From CAWBRT01 sp050015355 (lineage in GTDB: Bacteria; Acidobacteriota; Terriglobia; Terriglobales; Acidobacteriaceae), in contig JBEKBO010000004.1 in the NCBI GenBank assembly GCA_050015355.1, positions 1 through 64,000 of the forward strand: a stretch of DNA of 64,000 nucleotides, in the 5' to 3' direction. The notes below the pieces were generated by a model, which saw only the letters and a list, made by a program, of their open reading frames with translations, did no database searches and was not told where the DNA came from. Below, piece by piece: positions 25,672-34,728 of this stretch. The position numbers and the translations under genes were made by a program. Numbering within the stretch: the first letter of the stretch is position 1; every line of letters starts with the position of its first letter.

Positions 25672-26844
25672 ATGAACCTAAATCCCGAGCAGACCTTTAA
25701 TTTCTTCCCTGTTCCAACGGACATTCACTTTGGGCCCGGCGTTTTACAAGCCCTGCCAGCGCGAGTGAATTCGTTCGGCGCGCAGAAAGCATTTCTTGTG
25801 ACCGACCCAGGCCTGCGCGCCGCCGGCATTCTCGACAAGGTAGTGACACTGTTGCAGACAAGTGGAATTCAGGTCGATGTCTGCGATCGAGTTAAGCCTG
25901 ATTCCGGATCGCAACTGATCGACTGCACCACCGCGGAGCTGAAGCAATCCGGGGCTGGCATCGTGATTGGCATCGGTGGAGGCAGTTCGCTCGATACGGC
26001 GAAAGCAGTGGCGGCGCTAGCCACCAATCCGGGCTCGTGTCTGGATTACGTCGGCCTAAACAAACTGCGCAATAAGCCGTTGCCCACCATCGCGATACCA
26101 ACCACCGCCGGCACCGGCAGCGAAGTAACGCTGTGGTCGGTGTTCACTGATGACACGAAGGGCCTCAAAGTGGCGATCGGCGGCTTCCTGATCTATCCAG
26201 CGGTGGCACTGTGTGATCCTGAGTTGACCATCGACCTGCCTGCCCAGTTAACCGCTTCCACTGGCATGGATGCTCTCGCTCATGCCATCGAGTGCTACAC
26301 CAACACCGTGTGCCAGCCGATTTCAGGCGCACTCGCACTGGAGGCGGTCAGGCTGATCGGAAAGCATCTGAGAACCGCGGTGCTGAGCGGACGGAATCGT
26401 GAAGCTCGTTATGGAATGATGCTTGCCAGTACGATGGCGGGCATTGCTATGAACCCCACCCGTTTAGGGCTGGCCCACGCCTTGGCCATGCCGCTGGGAA
26501 GCTGGAATTTGCACGTGCCGCACGGGGTCATCCTGGCCATGCTTCTGCCAATGGCCATGGAATTCAACTACCTGGCTGCGCCGGATCGTTTTGTCGACGT
26601 TGCCGAGGCAATGGGAGAACCGGTCGATAACCTGAGCCGACTCGAGGCGGCGCGACACTCCGTGGAATCCGTTCGCGCCCTGGCTCGCGACATAGGAATT
26701 CCGACTTCCATGTCAGCTTATGGCTTGTGCGAAGACCATATCAAGCCGGTGGTCGAAGAAGCCATGAAGAGCGGGAATATTCCGGTCAACCCGCGAAGGA
26801 CCGTTGCCAGTGATCTCGAACAGATGTTGCGGAAGCTCTTATAG
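25672..26844 (+). CDS. Iron-containing alcohol dehydrogenase (group III)
   Basis: NAD(P)-dependent dehydrogenase of the Fe-ADH family, 390 residues. Visible features are the nucleotide motif GIGGGSSLDTAKAVA, the family signature IAIPTTAGTGSEVTLWSVFT, and metal-ligand residues in TGMDALAHAIECYTN, RLGLAHALAMPLG and LHVPHGVILAMLLPMAMEFN. It lies 47 bases after the aldo-keto reductase gene and 8 bases before an aldehyde dehydrogenase gene. The sequence alcohol to aldehyde to acid is therefore encoded side by side. Confidence 0.92.
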   Translation: MNLNPEQTFNFFPVPTDIHFGPGVLQALPARVNSFGAQKAFLVTDPGLRAAGILDKVVTLLQTSGIQVDVCDRVKPDSGSQLIDCTTAELKQSGAGIVIGIGGGSSLDTAKAVAALATNPGSCLDYVGLNKLRNKPLPTIAIPTTAGTGSEVTLWSVFTDDTKGLKVAIGGFLIYPAVALCDPELTIDLPAQLTASTGMDALAHAIECYTNTVCQPISGALALEAVRLIGKHLRTAVLSGRNREARYGMMLASTMAGIAMNPTRLGLAHALAMPLGSWNLHVPHGVILAMLLPMAMEFNYLAAPDRFVDVAEAMGEPVDNLSRLEAARHSVESVRALARDIGIPTSMSAYGLCEDHIKPVVEEAMKSGNIPVNPRRTVASDLEQMLRKLL

Positions 26845-26852
26845 GAGGGGCG

Positions 26853-28319
26853 ATGTCGACAGCCAGAGCCATAACGGAAACGCACGCAAATTTTATCAAT
26901 GGGAAGTGGGTCGCTCCCCAAACCGGCGAGTACTATGCGAGAACCAATCCGGCCCGCCCGTTGGAGTCTTTGGGCAACTTCCCGAGCTCCGCTGAGCGCG
27001 ATGTCGATCTCGCGATCGAGGCAGCCGAGACCGCTGCCTCCGCTTGGGCCGATACGCCAGGGCCGCAACGTGGAGCTCTGCTGTTCCGGTTCGCACAGTT
27101 GCTGGAGGCTTCCAAGACCGAGTTGGCGAAGATTATCACCCGGGAGCAAGGCAAGGCTTTGTGCGAATCTACCGGCGAAGTGGGTCGCGCGGCAGTGGAA
27201 GCCCGCTACATGGCAGGAGAAGCCAGCCGGATCTGTGGCCAAAGCTTCCCGTCGGAACGCCCCGGATTCTCTGCCTATACGGTGCTCGAACCGCTCGGAG
27301 TAGTGGCGGCGATCTGTCCATGGAATTTTCCCGTAGTGACGCCGGTGCGAAAAATTGCTCCCGCGCTTGCCTTCGGCAACACGGTGGTTTTCAAGCCGGC
27401 ATCTCTTACCCCATGGTCGGCTGTCTTTGTCACGCGGCTGCTCGAGGAAGCCGGAGTGCCCCCAGGAGTCGTTAATCTTGTCATGGGTCCGGGAGCTCGA
27501 GTCGGCAGTGTTCTCGTTGCAGACCGCCGCGTTCGCGGGATTAGTTTCACGGGCTCCACGGATGTGGGCGTGCCCCTGTACGAGGCCGCGGCGCGTCACT
27601 TGGCCAGCGTGCAACTTGAACTGGGAGGCAAAAACCCTGCGATCGTGATCGACTACGCGGACCTGGATGAGGCCGCGCGCGAAATCGTGTCGGCCGCTTT
27701 CCTCTGTAGCGGCCAGCGGTGCACGGCCCTAAGCCGCGTCATCGTTACCGAAGAGCAGGCCGATGCACTTGTCGCCAAGATCCTCTCCTATGTCAAAAAG
27801 ATTCAGGTCGGCGACGGTATGCTGGAGACTACGACGATGGGCCCTCTTGTTAACAGGTCGCAGTTCGACACTGTGGAGAGGTACGTAGCAAAGGGAGTCG
27901 AATCGGGCTGTAAGTTATTGTACGGAGGCAAAGCTCTAGGAAGGCAACCAGACCAGGACGGCTACTACTTTAGCCCGACACTCTTTGATCAGGTTCCGGC
28001 CAGCTCGGCGCTGGCGAAGGAAGAGATATTCGGCCCAGTGTTGCCAGTGATTCGCGTGCGGGATGTCGACGAAGCAATCTCCGTTGCCAACGGCACGCGT
28101 TACGGTCTTGCCGCTTCGGTCTTTACCTCGCGCTTCGACGTGGCTTCTAGGTGTATGCGACGCATACAAGCTGGCATGATCCATGTTAATCATGGTACTG
28201 CCAGCCAGGCGCATGTCCCCTTCGGCGGGCGCAAGGATTCCGGCCAGGGTGCTTTTTCCATTGGGCCGACGGCCAAGGACTTTTTCACGAACGTCAAGAC
28301 AATTTACGGCAAGTGGTAA
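26853..28319 (+). CDS. NAD-dependent aldehyde dehydrogenase
   Basis: Third gene of the aldo-keto reductase / Fe-ADH / ALDH set; 488 residues. The ATG at 26853 follows GGAGGGGCG. Motifs: EPLGVVAAICPWNFPVVTPV, FTGSTDVGVPLYEAAARH, base motif VQLELGGKNPAIVID, catalytic Cys in FLCSGQRCTALSRVIV, and EIFGPVLPVIRVRDVDEAIS. It resembles alpha-ketoglutaric-semialdehyde and succinate-semialdehyde dehydrogenases. It most likely oxidises the aldehyde made by the upstream alcohol dehydrogenase. The next gene is convergent, 13 bases away. Confidence 0.92.
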   Translation: MSTARAITETHANFINGKWVAPQTGEYYARTNPARPLESLGNFPSSAERDVDLAIEAAETAASAWADTPGPQRGALLFRFAQLLEASKTELAKIITREQGKALCESTGEVGRAAVEARYMAGEASRICGQSFPSERPGFSAYTVLEPLGVVAAICPWNFPVVTPVRKIAPALAFGNTVVFKPASLTPWSAVFVTRLLEEAGVPPGVVNLVMGPGARVGSVLVADRRVRGISFTGSTDVGVPLYEAAARHLASVQLELGGKNPAIVIDYADLDEAAREIVSAAFLCSGQRCTALSRVIVTEEQADALVAKILSYVKKIQVGDGMLETTTMGPLVNRSQFDTVERYVAKGVESGCKLLYGGKALGRQPDQDGYYFSPTLFDQVPASSALAKEEIFGPVLPVIRVRDVDEAISVANGTRYGLAASVFTSRFDVASRCMRRIQAGMIHVNHGTASQAHVPFGGRKDSGQGAFSIGPTAKDFFTNVKTIYGKW

Positions 28320-28332
28320 GGAAGGTTGCTCC

Positions 28333-28974
28333 TCACATCCTGAAGAGGCGGGTCAACTCGCGTTCACCGATTCGCGATACGTGGACGGCACGGCTTCGTT
28401 GGTCTCGCGTAAGCCAACGGAATTCCATCAGTTTTTGGCAGATAGCTGCTCCGACGGCGCCCCCCATATGGTCCCTTCGCTCTGTCCAATCGAGGCATCG
28501 GCGTGCGAAACTTCTGCGTAATCGGCGTAGCTCATCTGCATCGACGCCCCACTCTCGCAATAGGTGTTCACCGCTCGCAGTAAGTTCGTACTCTCGCTTA
28601 CCCTGGGCTACAATGAACTGTTTCTGCTCCAAGGCCGCCGTGAGACGCACTGCCAGGTTCCCGGCGAGGTGGTCGTAGCAGGTGCGCGCGTAGCAGAGTG
28701 CCTGACTCGCGCCCGACGGGCGATATGCATGTGGGGTGGAAATAGACCCCAGGGACTCGATTGCATGCGCGATTTGCGCCCCTGCCAGGCAGTAATAGCG
28801 GTATCGGCCTTCCCGCGACACCTTGACGAATCCGCCCTGAAGCAATTGCGCGAGATGCATGCTCGCTGACTGCGCCGATATGCCAGCCACAATGGCGAGT
28901 TCGCCGGCCGATCTTACCGCACCATCCAGCAAAGATGCCAACACGCCTGATTCGTAATTACGTTGCGGAAACAC
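28333..28974 (-). CDS. ArsR-family winged-helix regulator
   Basis: 213-residue protein with an N-terminal ArsR-type winged helix: VLASLLDGAVRSAGELAIVA, recognition region ISAQSASMHLAQLLQGGFVK, wing REGRYRYYCLAG. The C-terminal part carries ALCYARTCYDHLAGNLAVRL and RCLDWTERRDHMGGAVGAAI, a Cys/His-containing domain seen in longer ArsR regulators. The start is a GTG at 28974 with little leader before the first helix, so the true N-terminus may be a little longer or lost. It diverges from the porin/metal-uptake cluster, 254 bases away, and is the obvious candidate regulator of it. Confidence 0.8.
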   Translation of the reverse strand: MFPQRNYESGVLASLLDGAVRSAGELAIVAGISAQSASMHLAQLLQGGFVKVSREGRYRYYCLAGAQIAHAIESLGSISTPHAYRPSGASQALCYARTCYDHLAGNLAVRLTAALEQKQFIVAQGKREYELTASGEHLLREWGVDADELRRLRRSFARRCLDWTERRDHMGGAVGAAICQKLMEFRWLTRDQRSRAVHVSRIGERELTRLFRM

Positions 28975-29227
28975 ACTCGCTCTGGAGCAGTTCCGGAAAG
29001 CTGTTTTCGGCCAGCTGGAAAACCGCTACAGCCCAACTTCCTCGAACCGGGTTCCGGCCCGCGTCGTCCAATGCGGCTGGCTCGACGCGGCATTCCCAGC
29101 TCCAGCATCCCTCTGCTATTCGTTAGCCGATACAGCTTTGGCTGCAACACCGTTCACACGCGGTACAATTCGAGCGATTCAGAGTTGAAAGTCCTGTTAC
29201 GCGCCAAAGTGCGGGAGATCAACTACG

Positions 29228-30649
29228 ATGAAAAACCTGGCTTTTATTGTTTCCGTGCTGCTGGGCCTTTCGGCTGCCGCCTACGCGCAGCAGAATCCTT
29301 CAGCATCAATTACGCCTCAATCTCTGGATGCCTTGCAGCAGCAGATTAGGGATTTGCAGGAACGAGTCATAGCCCTGGAAGGGCAACTGCGGATGATGAA
29401 GGGGCAGACGGCCCCAGCACCGCAGACCGCGCAGGGAACAGCCGAGGCGCAATCCAGGCCCGCTGCTCCGCCGCCCAGCACGGAAGTCGCCGCCCAGACC
29501 GAGGGCGGTCCAGTGTCCGGCGGCCCAGCCGCGCAAGCGCCAAGTTTGGGCGGTGCCTCCGCACTCGCCAAAGCACTTAACCCCGATATCAGCATGATCG
29601 GTGACTTCCTGGGCTCACTCGGCGGCAATTCGCCGCCCTCCGGAGCTCAACAAACCCCGGTCCGCTCGTTCGAGATGCATGAATCTGAACTCGGCATCCA
29701 GGCAATTATTGATCCCTATGCACGCGGTGATTTCTTTGTCACCTTCGGCGAGCAAGGTGTAAGCCTGGAAGAAGGCTACATTACTTTCACTTCGCTGCCG
29801 GCGGGATTCGTCGCCCGGGCAGGCAAGCTACGAGCCGCCTTCGGCAAGGTCAATACCATGCACAATCACGTGCTGCCTTGGGTGGACCGGCCGCTGGTCA
29901 CCGACAATCTTGTCGGCGGGGAAGACGGCATAGACGACGCCGGAGTTTCGGTAACGCGCACCTTCGCCGCTCCCGGGAATTTGTTCCTGGAAGCTACCGG
30001 GCAAGTATTTCGTGGAGACTCAGGCGACAGTGTGCATCAGCTTTTTGCTGCGCCCAATAAGAGTGACATCAGCACCATTGCCCACCTGCGCGGCTACAGA
30101 GACATCACCGAGTCCACCAACCTCGATATTGGCGTCTCGTTCGCGCGGGGTCACAGTGCCCTTGGCGACCTCACCGCGGTGAGCGCCGAACTCTTCCCGT
30201 CTAGAAACTTCCTTACCTATCTGTACGGAATCGATGCCACGATGCGCTGGAGGCCACTGCGCCGTTCCATTTATCATTCCTTCATTACGCGTAGCGAGTT
30301 CATATGGAACCAGCGTCAGCAGCTTAATGCTGTCCCCGGAGCCAGCACAACCTTGCCGGTCCCAGGAGCGTTCCTCCCGGTGACCAAGCGCTCGTTCGGT
30401 TACTACGCTTCGGCCGATTACCAGTTGGGCCGGAGATGGTTTATCGGCGGCCGCTTCGACTCGTCTGATCGCGCCACGAGCCCCGGCACGGATCACGGCA
30501 CTTCCGCCGTGCTTACGTATTGGCCCAGCGAATTCAGCCAGATTCGCGCTCAGTACCGGTCGACTCGCTACGCCGAAGGAATCGACGCCAACGAGTTACT
30601 CATGCAGGTGCAGTTTGTGCTGGGTGCTCATGGCGCCCATCCGTTCTAG
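29228..30649 (+). CDS. Outer-membrane porin-like protein of a metal uptake cluster
   Basis: 473-residue exported protein: signal peptide (about residues 1-20, ending AYAQ), a short coiled coil (LQQQIRDLQERVIALEGQLR), an Ala/Pro-rich linker to about residue 120, then a beta-barrel with alternating hydrophobic strands, ending in Phe like most outer-membrane proteins. Conserved-looking segments include VRSFEMHESELGIQAIIDPY, FTSLPAGFVARAGKLRAAFG and HNHVLPWVDRPL. A barrel of this kind beside a zinc/manganese binding protein suggests outer-membrane passage of a metal or metallophore. It is not a TonB receptor: no TonB box or plug is visible. Confidence 0.7.
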   Translation: MKNLAFIVSVLLGLSAAAYAQQNPSASITPQSLDALQQQIRDLQERVIALEGQLRMMKGQTAPAPQTAQGTAEAQSRPAAPPPSTEVAAQTEGGPVSGGPAAQAPSLGGASALAKALNPDISMIGDFLGSLGGNSPPSGAQQTPVRSFEMHESELGIQAIIDPYARGDFFVTFGEQGVSLEEGYITFTSLPAGFVARAGKLRAAFGKVNTMHNHVLPWVDRPLVTDNLVGGEDGIDDAGVSVTRTFAAPGNLFLEATGQVFRGDSGDSVHQLFAAPNKSDISTIAHLRGYRDITESTNLDIGVSFARGHSALGDLTAVSAELFPSRNFLTYLYGIDATMRWRPLRRSIYHSFITRSEFIWNQRQQLNAVPGASTTLPVPGAFLPVTKRSFGYYASADYQLGRRWFIGGRFDSSDRATSPGTDHGTSAVLTYWPSEFSQIRAQYRSTRYAEGIDANELLMQVQFVLGAHGAHPF

Positions 30650-30674
30650 CCGGGTTCTGTTGCGCCGGTTTTTT
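30648..30674 (+). terminator. Terminator-like hairpin after the porin gene
   Basis: AGCCGG, an 11-base loop and CCGGTT pair over six positions (one G-T) and are followed by a T-run (TTTTTT overlapping the stem end). The stem begins inside the stop codon of the porin gene. Read-through would still serve the binding-protein gene 27 bases on, so it may act as a partial attenuator. Confidence 0.4.
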
Positions 30675-30700
30675 GCGCGCGATGAGTGGAAGGAGATGCA

Positions 30701-31636
30701 ATGAAGAACATTATTTCGCGACTCTTGCTGGTGACGGCCCTGCTTGCCGCCTTTTCGGTGCTCGCGCCGCCGGCGGAAGCCAGGAAACTAAACATCGTGA
30801 CCTCGACCACCGACCTGGCATCGCTGGCGCAGGAGATCGGTGGCGACCGCATCAGCGTAGATTCGATTGCCAAGGGCTATCAGGACCCCCACTTTGTGGA
30901 GGCCAAGCCCAGCTTCCTGTTGAAGCTGCGCCACGCCGATCTTCTGATCGCCGTCGGATTGGAACTGGAGATCGGATGGCTGCCGCCGCTGATTACTCAG
31001 AGCGGCAATCCACGCATCCAGCCGAGCGCTGCCGGCTACCTGGACGCCTCGCAGTTTGCCGAAATCCTCGAGATACCGCGAGGCCAGATCACCCGCGCTA
31101 TGGGAGACGTGCACCCTCAGGGCAACCCACACTATTGGCTCGATCCCGACAACGGCCGCCGCATCGCCAAGGGCATTGCCGGCAAACTTGCGCAACTGGA
31201 TCCCGAGAATGCGAGCTATTTCCAGCAGCGGTTTCAGGACTTCGACAAGCGCTTGACGGCTGCCGAGCAAAACTGGGATGCCCAGATGCGGCCGTATACG
31301 GGCCGCAAGGTTGTCACCTATCACAACTCGTGGCCCAACTTCGCCAAGCATTTCAAGCTGAACGTGGTCGGCTACGTCGAGCCGCGCCCGGGCATTCCAC
31401 CCAGCCCCGGCCACACGCTGGAGTTGATCCAGGCGATGCGGCGCGACAACGTCAAGATCATCATGGTCGAACCGTATTTCGACCTGAAGACACCCGACAG
31501 CATCGCGCGCGAAACCGGGGGCAAGGTGCTGGTGATGACTCCCTCCGTCGGCGGAGAAAAACCGGTCACAGACTACTTCAAGCTGTTCGACTACGATATC
31601 AATCTGCTGGTCAACGCATTTAAGACTGTGCAGTAG
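30701..31636 (+). CDS. Metal ABC transporter substrate-binding protein (ZnuA/cluster A-I family)
   Basis: Periplasmic receptor for Zn2+ or Mn2+, 311 residues. The ATG at 30701 follows AAGGAG. Signal peptide about residues 1-27 (LLLVTALLAAFSVLAPPAEA). Family motifs: IVTSTTDLASLAQEIGGDRI, the metal His in GYQDPHFVEAKPSFLLKLRH, a second His in GDVHPQGNPHYWLDPDNGRR, a third in TYHNSWPNFAKHFKLNVVGY, and a late acidic ligand region (EPYFDLKTPDSI). There is no His-rich loop, which zinc-specific ZnuA often has. The permease follows 45 bases later; no ATPase gene is found. Confidence 0.88.
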   Translation: MKNIISRLLLVTALLAAFSVLAPPAEARKLNIVTSTTDLASLAQEIGGDRISVDSIAKGYQDPHFVEAKPSFLLKLRHADLLIAVGLELEIGWLPPLITQSGNPRIQPSAAGYLDASQFAEILEIPRGQITRAMGDVHPQGNPHYWLDPDNGRRIAKGIAGKLAQLDPENASYFQQRFQDFDKRLTAAEQNWDAQMRPYTGRKVVTYHNSWPNFAKHFKLNVVGYVEPRPGIPPSPGHTLELIQAMRRDNVKIIMVEPYFDLKTPDSIARETGGKVLVMTPSVGGEKPVTDYFKLFDYDINLLVNAFKTVQ

Positions 31637-31681
31637 GACGTAACAGCAGACATCTTTGCATTAAGGAGAGAAATCGGCCAG

Positions 31682-32521
31682 ATGGAGATGCTCCAATTCC
31701 TGCTGCTGCCGTTTCTGGCGAGTCTGATCCTCACCGGGATCCATGCCTATCTGGGCGTACACGTGGTCGAACGCGGCGTGATCTTCGTCGACTTGGCGCT
31801 TGCGCAGATCGCCGCCTTGGGCGCTACCATCGCCATTCTAGCGGGCATGGACCCGCACGGCAGCGAGGCATACTGGATCAGCCTGGCATTTACCTTTTTA
31901 GGCGCAGGTCTCTTTGCCCTTGCCCGCTCGCGCCGCGCCACCCGCATTCCGCTGGAGGCGTTCATCGGCATTACGTACGCCGTCGCCTCCGCTGCCGCTA
32001 TTCTGGCCATGAGCAAGGCTACCGGCGAAACCGAACACCTGAAAGACATGCTGGTTGGCAACATCCTGGCCGTATCGCGCCACGATGTAATCAAGACCGC
32101 CGCCCTGTATGGCGCCATCGGCCTGTTCCATTACATCTTTCGCCGCAGATTTCTTCTTATCTCCATGGACCCGACACGAGCGAAGGCGGAGAACATCTCG
32201 ATACGGCTCTGGGACTTCCTCTTTTACGCTTCGTTCGGCTTCGTTGTAACCTCATCGGTCGCCATCGCCGGCGTGCTGCTCGTCTTCTGTTACTTGATCG
32301 TGCCCTCCGTGGGTGCCATGTTGTTCTCCGACCACATCGGTAAAAGGCTGGCAATCGGGTGGACCATGGGCACACTAGTCTCGGCCTTCGGCGTCTATCT
32401 TTCAGTGTTGCTCGACCTGCCGACCGGCGCCACCATCGTCTGCACTTTTGGCGCGATCCTTCTGCTGATGTTCTTGCTGCGCCAGATCCTGCCCTGGGGT
32501 CGAGGCACAGCAAGCCAGTAA
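31682..32521 (+). CDS. Metal ABC transporter permease (ZnuB/MntB family)
   Basis: Inner-membrane permease, 279 residues with about eight hydrophobic helices (for example LQFLLLPFLASLILTGIHAY and FYASFGFVVTSSVAIAGVLL). Family sequence GVHVVERGVIFVDLALAQIA and the late VSAFGVYLSVLLDLPTGATI are clear. It forms the channel for the binding protein encoded just upstream. The partner ATPase (znuC type) is missing both between and after these genes, so it must be encoded elsewhere or the system is incomplete. Confidence 0.88.
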   Translation: MEMLQFLLLPFLASLILTGIHAYLGVHVVERGVIFVDLALAQIAALGATIAILAGMDPHGSEAYWISLAFTFLGAGLFALARSRRATRIPLEAFIGITYAVASAAAILAMSKATGETEHLKDMLVGNILAVSRHDVIKTAALYGAIGLFHYIFRRRFLLISMDPTRAKAENISIRLWDFLFYASFGFVVTSSVAIAGVLLVFCYLIVPSVGAMLFSDHIGKRLAIGWTMGTLVSAFGVYLSVLLDLPTGATIVCTFGAILLLMFLLRQILPWGRGTASQ

Positions 32522-32684
32522 CGATCAACGAGCTATCTTTAAAGTTTCGTCGATCCTCTGTTTGAGCCGCGCCGCTCAGAACCCCGAGCCATCGCCCACC
32601 ACTTTTGGGTGAAATAGTCCCACTCTCGCACACTGACAGAAATACGGTCATTCTCCGCGAAAGGGGAAAGCCTGCGATTGGTGG

Positions 32685-33353
32685 CTATACCACCTCTAGT
32701 GCCTGCGTCGCAGCCTGCGGCGAAGCTAACCGCACGTACTCTTCGATATCTCGTAGGTGGGCGTCTATCGCTTCCTCTTTCACTCCTTCTGGAGCATAGA
32801 CGGTGAAGAGGGCGGAGTTCGTCCCCGCGGTGATGCGAGTGCGGGCATCGGGGCCGTACAGCACGCTGGAGACGATGCCTTCGCCGTCTGTGATCATCAT
32901 GTCGCCACGCTTGCAGGTCTCAATCCTGCCCCGGATGCCCAAGTAGGTCTCGCCGCCCGCCGACACAGTCAGCGTAAGCGGCTGGATTATCCTGTTAAGG
33001 TCGTGGCCGGCAGTGAGCAACATGTTCTTGAGCTCGGCCATGAACATCGCCTCCACCAGCGCTGCCACGCTTGGGATGGGCTTGCCCTTCAGAGCCACCG
33101 ACTCTACCTGGAGAAGCACGTGGTACGCCTTATCGAACTTGCGGTAATGAGCATCGTAGGCTTGGATAACGGGTAGTTGCTTGAACTGCGAGCGATCGAA
33201 GCTGCCAAATTGCCTGCGTAGCGTTTCCTCGATGTCTGCTTTGCGTTCTTCTAGCGCGCGATGGGTGGCTGGATTGGTGACGCTGGTCATGGCCAGCAGT
33301 CCCACACGGGCGAGAGGAAACGCCGGGCGAAAGTCTTTGGAAACTCGGATCAT
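32685..33353 (-). CDS. B3/B4 (phenylalanyl-tRNA synthetase beta-like) domain protein
   Basis: 222-residue stand-alone B3/B4 domain, a fold shared with the editing region of bacterial PheT. Matching segments are RVSKDFRPAFPLARVGLLAM, the helix with VIQAYDAHYRKFDKAYHVLL, the loop KGKPIPSVAALVEAMFMAEL, and the C-terminal TRITAGTNSALFTVYAPEGV. Stand-alone versions are suggested to be tRNA-editing or amino-acid-binding proteins, but their substrate is not settled. It is convergent with the permease gene and not obviously part of an operon. Confidence 0.65.
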   Translation of the reverse strand: MIRVSKDFRPAFPLARVGLLAMTSVTNPATHRALEERKADIEETLRRQFGSFDRSQFKQLPVIQAYDAHYRKFDKAYHVLLQVESVALKGKPIPSVAALVEAMFMAELKNMLLTAGHDLNRIIQPLTLTVSAGGETYLGIRGRIETCKRGDMMITDGEGIVSSVLYGPDARTRITAGTNSALFTVYAPEGVKEEAIDAHLRDIEEYVRLASPQAATQALEVV

Positions 33354-33521
33354 GACCTCGTCTCCTTCACAGTGGGAAGGCGTCGCGTAAGCGAACCGAA
33401 AGCATTGTAGCCCGTGCGTCGATCTCTTCTCACGCCGTTTGAAAGGTCTATAAAAGCGCCGTGGCTGCGGACGGATTCACCCGCGGAATCGTGAGTCGCG
33501 CCAGCCGTGGGCTGACGAGAA

Positions 33522-34607
33522 TCAAGGCGCCAACCGGAGTTCCTCGGGCGACGACTTCGGGAAGGGAACGCCCGCATGCTTCGCCTCTGCGTGCAGCTCA
33601 CCGGCCACCTTGTCCGAGATGGGAATACCGGTACGACTGCGCACCTGCTCGGTTCTCTCCTCCGGTTCACCCGGCAACAGGATCTCGTCAAACCCCGCGG
33701 CCCGCGGCAGGGTCTTTACACGCTCGACGAAAGTGTCGGCGCGGTGCTCGAATTCCTCGCGTGAGACGAACAGGTCAGGACGCATTGCGATAAACAGATG
33801 GCCGACGTTCTGTGGCGCGGAGTGGTCGAAATAAAGGCTCTTCACGTCCCCGCCGTAATTAGCTCCAGTGTATAGACCCGCCAGCAGATCCATGAGCATT
33901 GCCAGCGCGGCGCCCTTCACGCCGCCGAACGCCAGACAGACGCCCTCGAACGCCTTTTTGGCATCCGTGGTCGGCCGCCCTTCGGCATCCAGCGCCAGTC
34001 CCTCTGGAATTGATTTGCCGTGGGTTGCCGCCAAGCGGATCTTGCCGCGTGCAATCACCGTCATGGCCATGTCCAGAACATACGGCTCGCTTTGTCCACC
34101 GGGAACACCGGCGGCGAGCGGGGCCGCGCCGAGGAACGTGGTGCGCCCTCCCCAGACAGGGATAGCGGGAGAAGAGTTTGTCAGCGCGAGCGAAATGTAA
34201 CCGGCTTCGATCGCCTGGAGCACGTACAACGCCGCCATTCCGTAGTGCGTGCTGCGGCGTACTCCGGCCATGCCGATGCCGAATTCGGCGGCGAGTTTAA
34301 GCGCCTCATTCATTCCCATGCGGCCGGAGATGAATCCCATGCCGTCATCGCCGTCAACCAGCGCAACCGCGCCGGCTACGCGCGTGACCTTCATGTCCGG
34401 TTTCGGGTTGACGACGCCGCGCCGCAGGCGTTCCAAATACATCGGAATGCGAGAAACTCCGTGGGAGTCGATACCACGCAGATTGGCCTTGACCAGCCCC
34501 TCGGCGACGATCGCGGCATCGTTTTCGGGCAGGCCCGCCTGCTTGAATATGGCGATCGTGAACTGAGTCAGATGCAACGGATTAAAGTATTTGGCCGCGT
34601 CGTTCAT
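33522..34607 (-). CDS. Malate/L-lactate dehydrogenase family oxidoreductase (Ldh_2)
   Basis: NAD(P)-dependent oxidoreductase of the YbiC/AllD/DlgD family, which oxidises or reduces 2-hydroxy acids and sugar acids (malate, ureidoglycolate, 2,3-diketo-L-gulonate). 361 residues from the ATG at 34607 behind GAAAGGTGA; an upstream in-frame start would add 31 unrelated residues. The catalytic His lies in LRGIDSHGVSRIPMYLERLR. Family segments VDGDDGMGFISGRMGMNEAL and RRSTHYGMAALYVLQAIEAG follow. The C-terminal part (ILLPGEPEERTEQ) is also typical. An MFS transporter gene is next upstream on the same strand, which suggests import and oxidation of the same sugar acid. Confidence 0.9.
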   Translation of the reverse strand: MNDAAKYFNPLHLTQFTIAIFKQAGLPENDAAIVAEGLVKANLRGIDSHGVSRIPMYLERLRRGVVNPKPDMKVTRVAGAVALVDGDDGMGFISGRMGMNEALKLAAEFGIGMAGVRRSTHYGMAALYVLQAIEAGYISLALTNSSPAIPVWGGRTTFLGAAPLAAGVPGGQSEPYVLDMAMTVIARGKIRLAATHGKSIPEGLALDAEGRPTTDAKKAFEGVCLAFGGVKGAALAMLMDLLAGLYTGANYGGDVKSLYFDHSAPQNVGHLFIAMRPDLFVSREEFEHRADTFVERVKTLPRAAGFDEILLPGEPEERTEQVRSRTGIPISDKVAGELHAEAKHAGVPFPKSSPEELRLAP

Positions 34608-34728
34608 CGAGTCACCTTTCCTGTGAACAAACTCTGAAGATAGGAAGATAAGCAAAGCCGCTTTATACATCGCGGTCGCCGCGCCTAACTCCAGGCGCAC
34701 TTTGTTTCCACGCCGGCTGATGCTGTTG

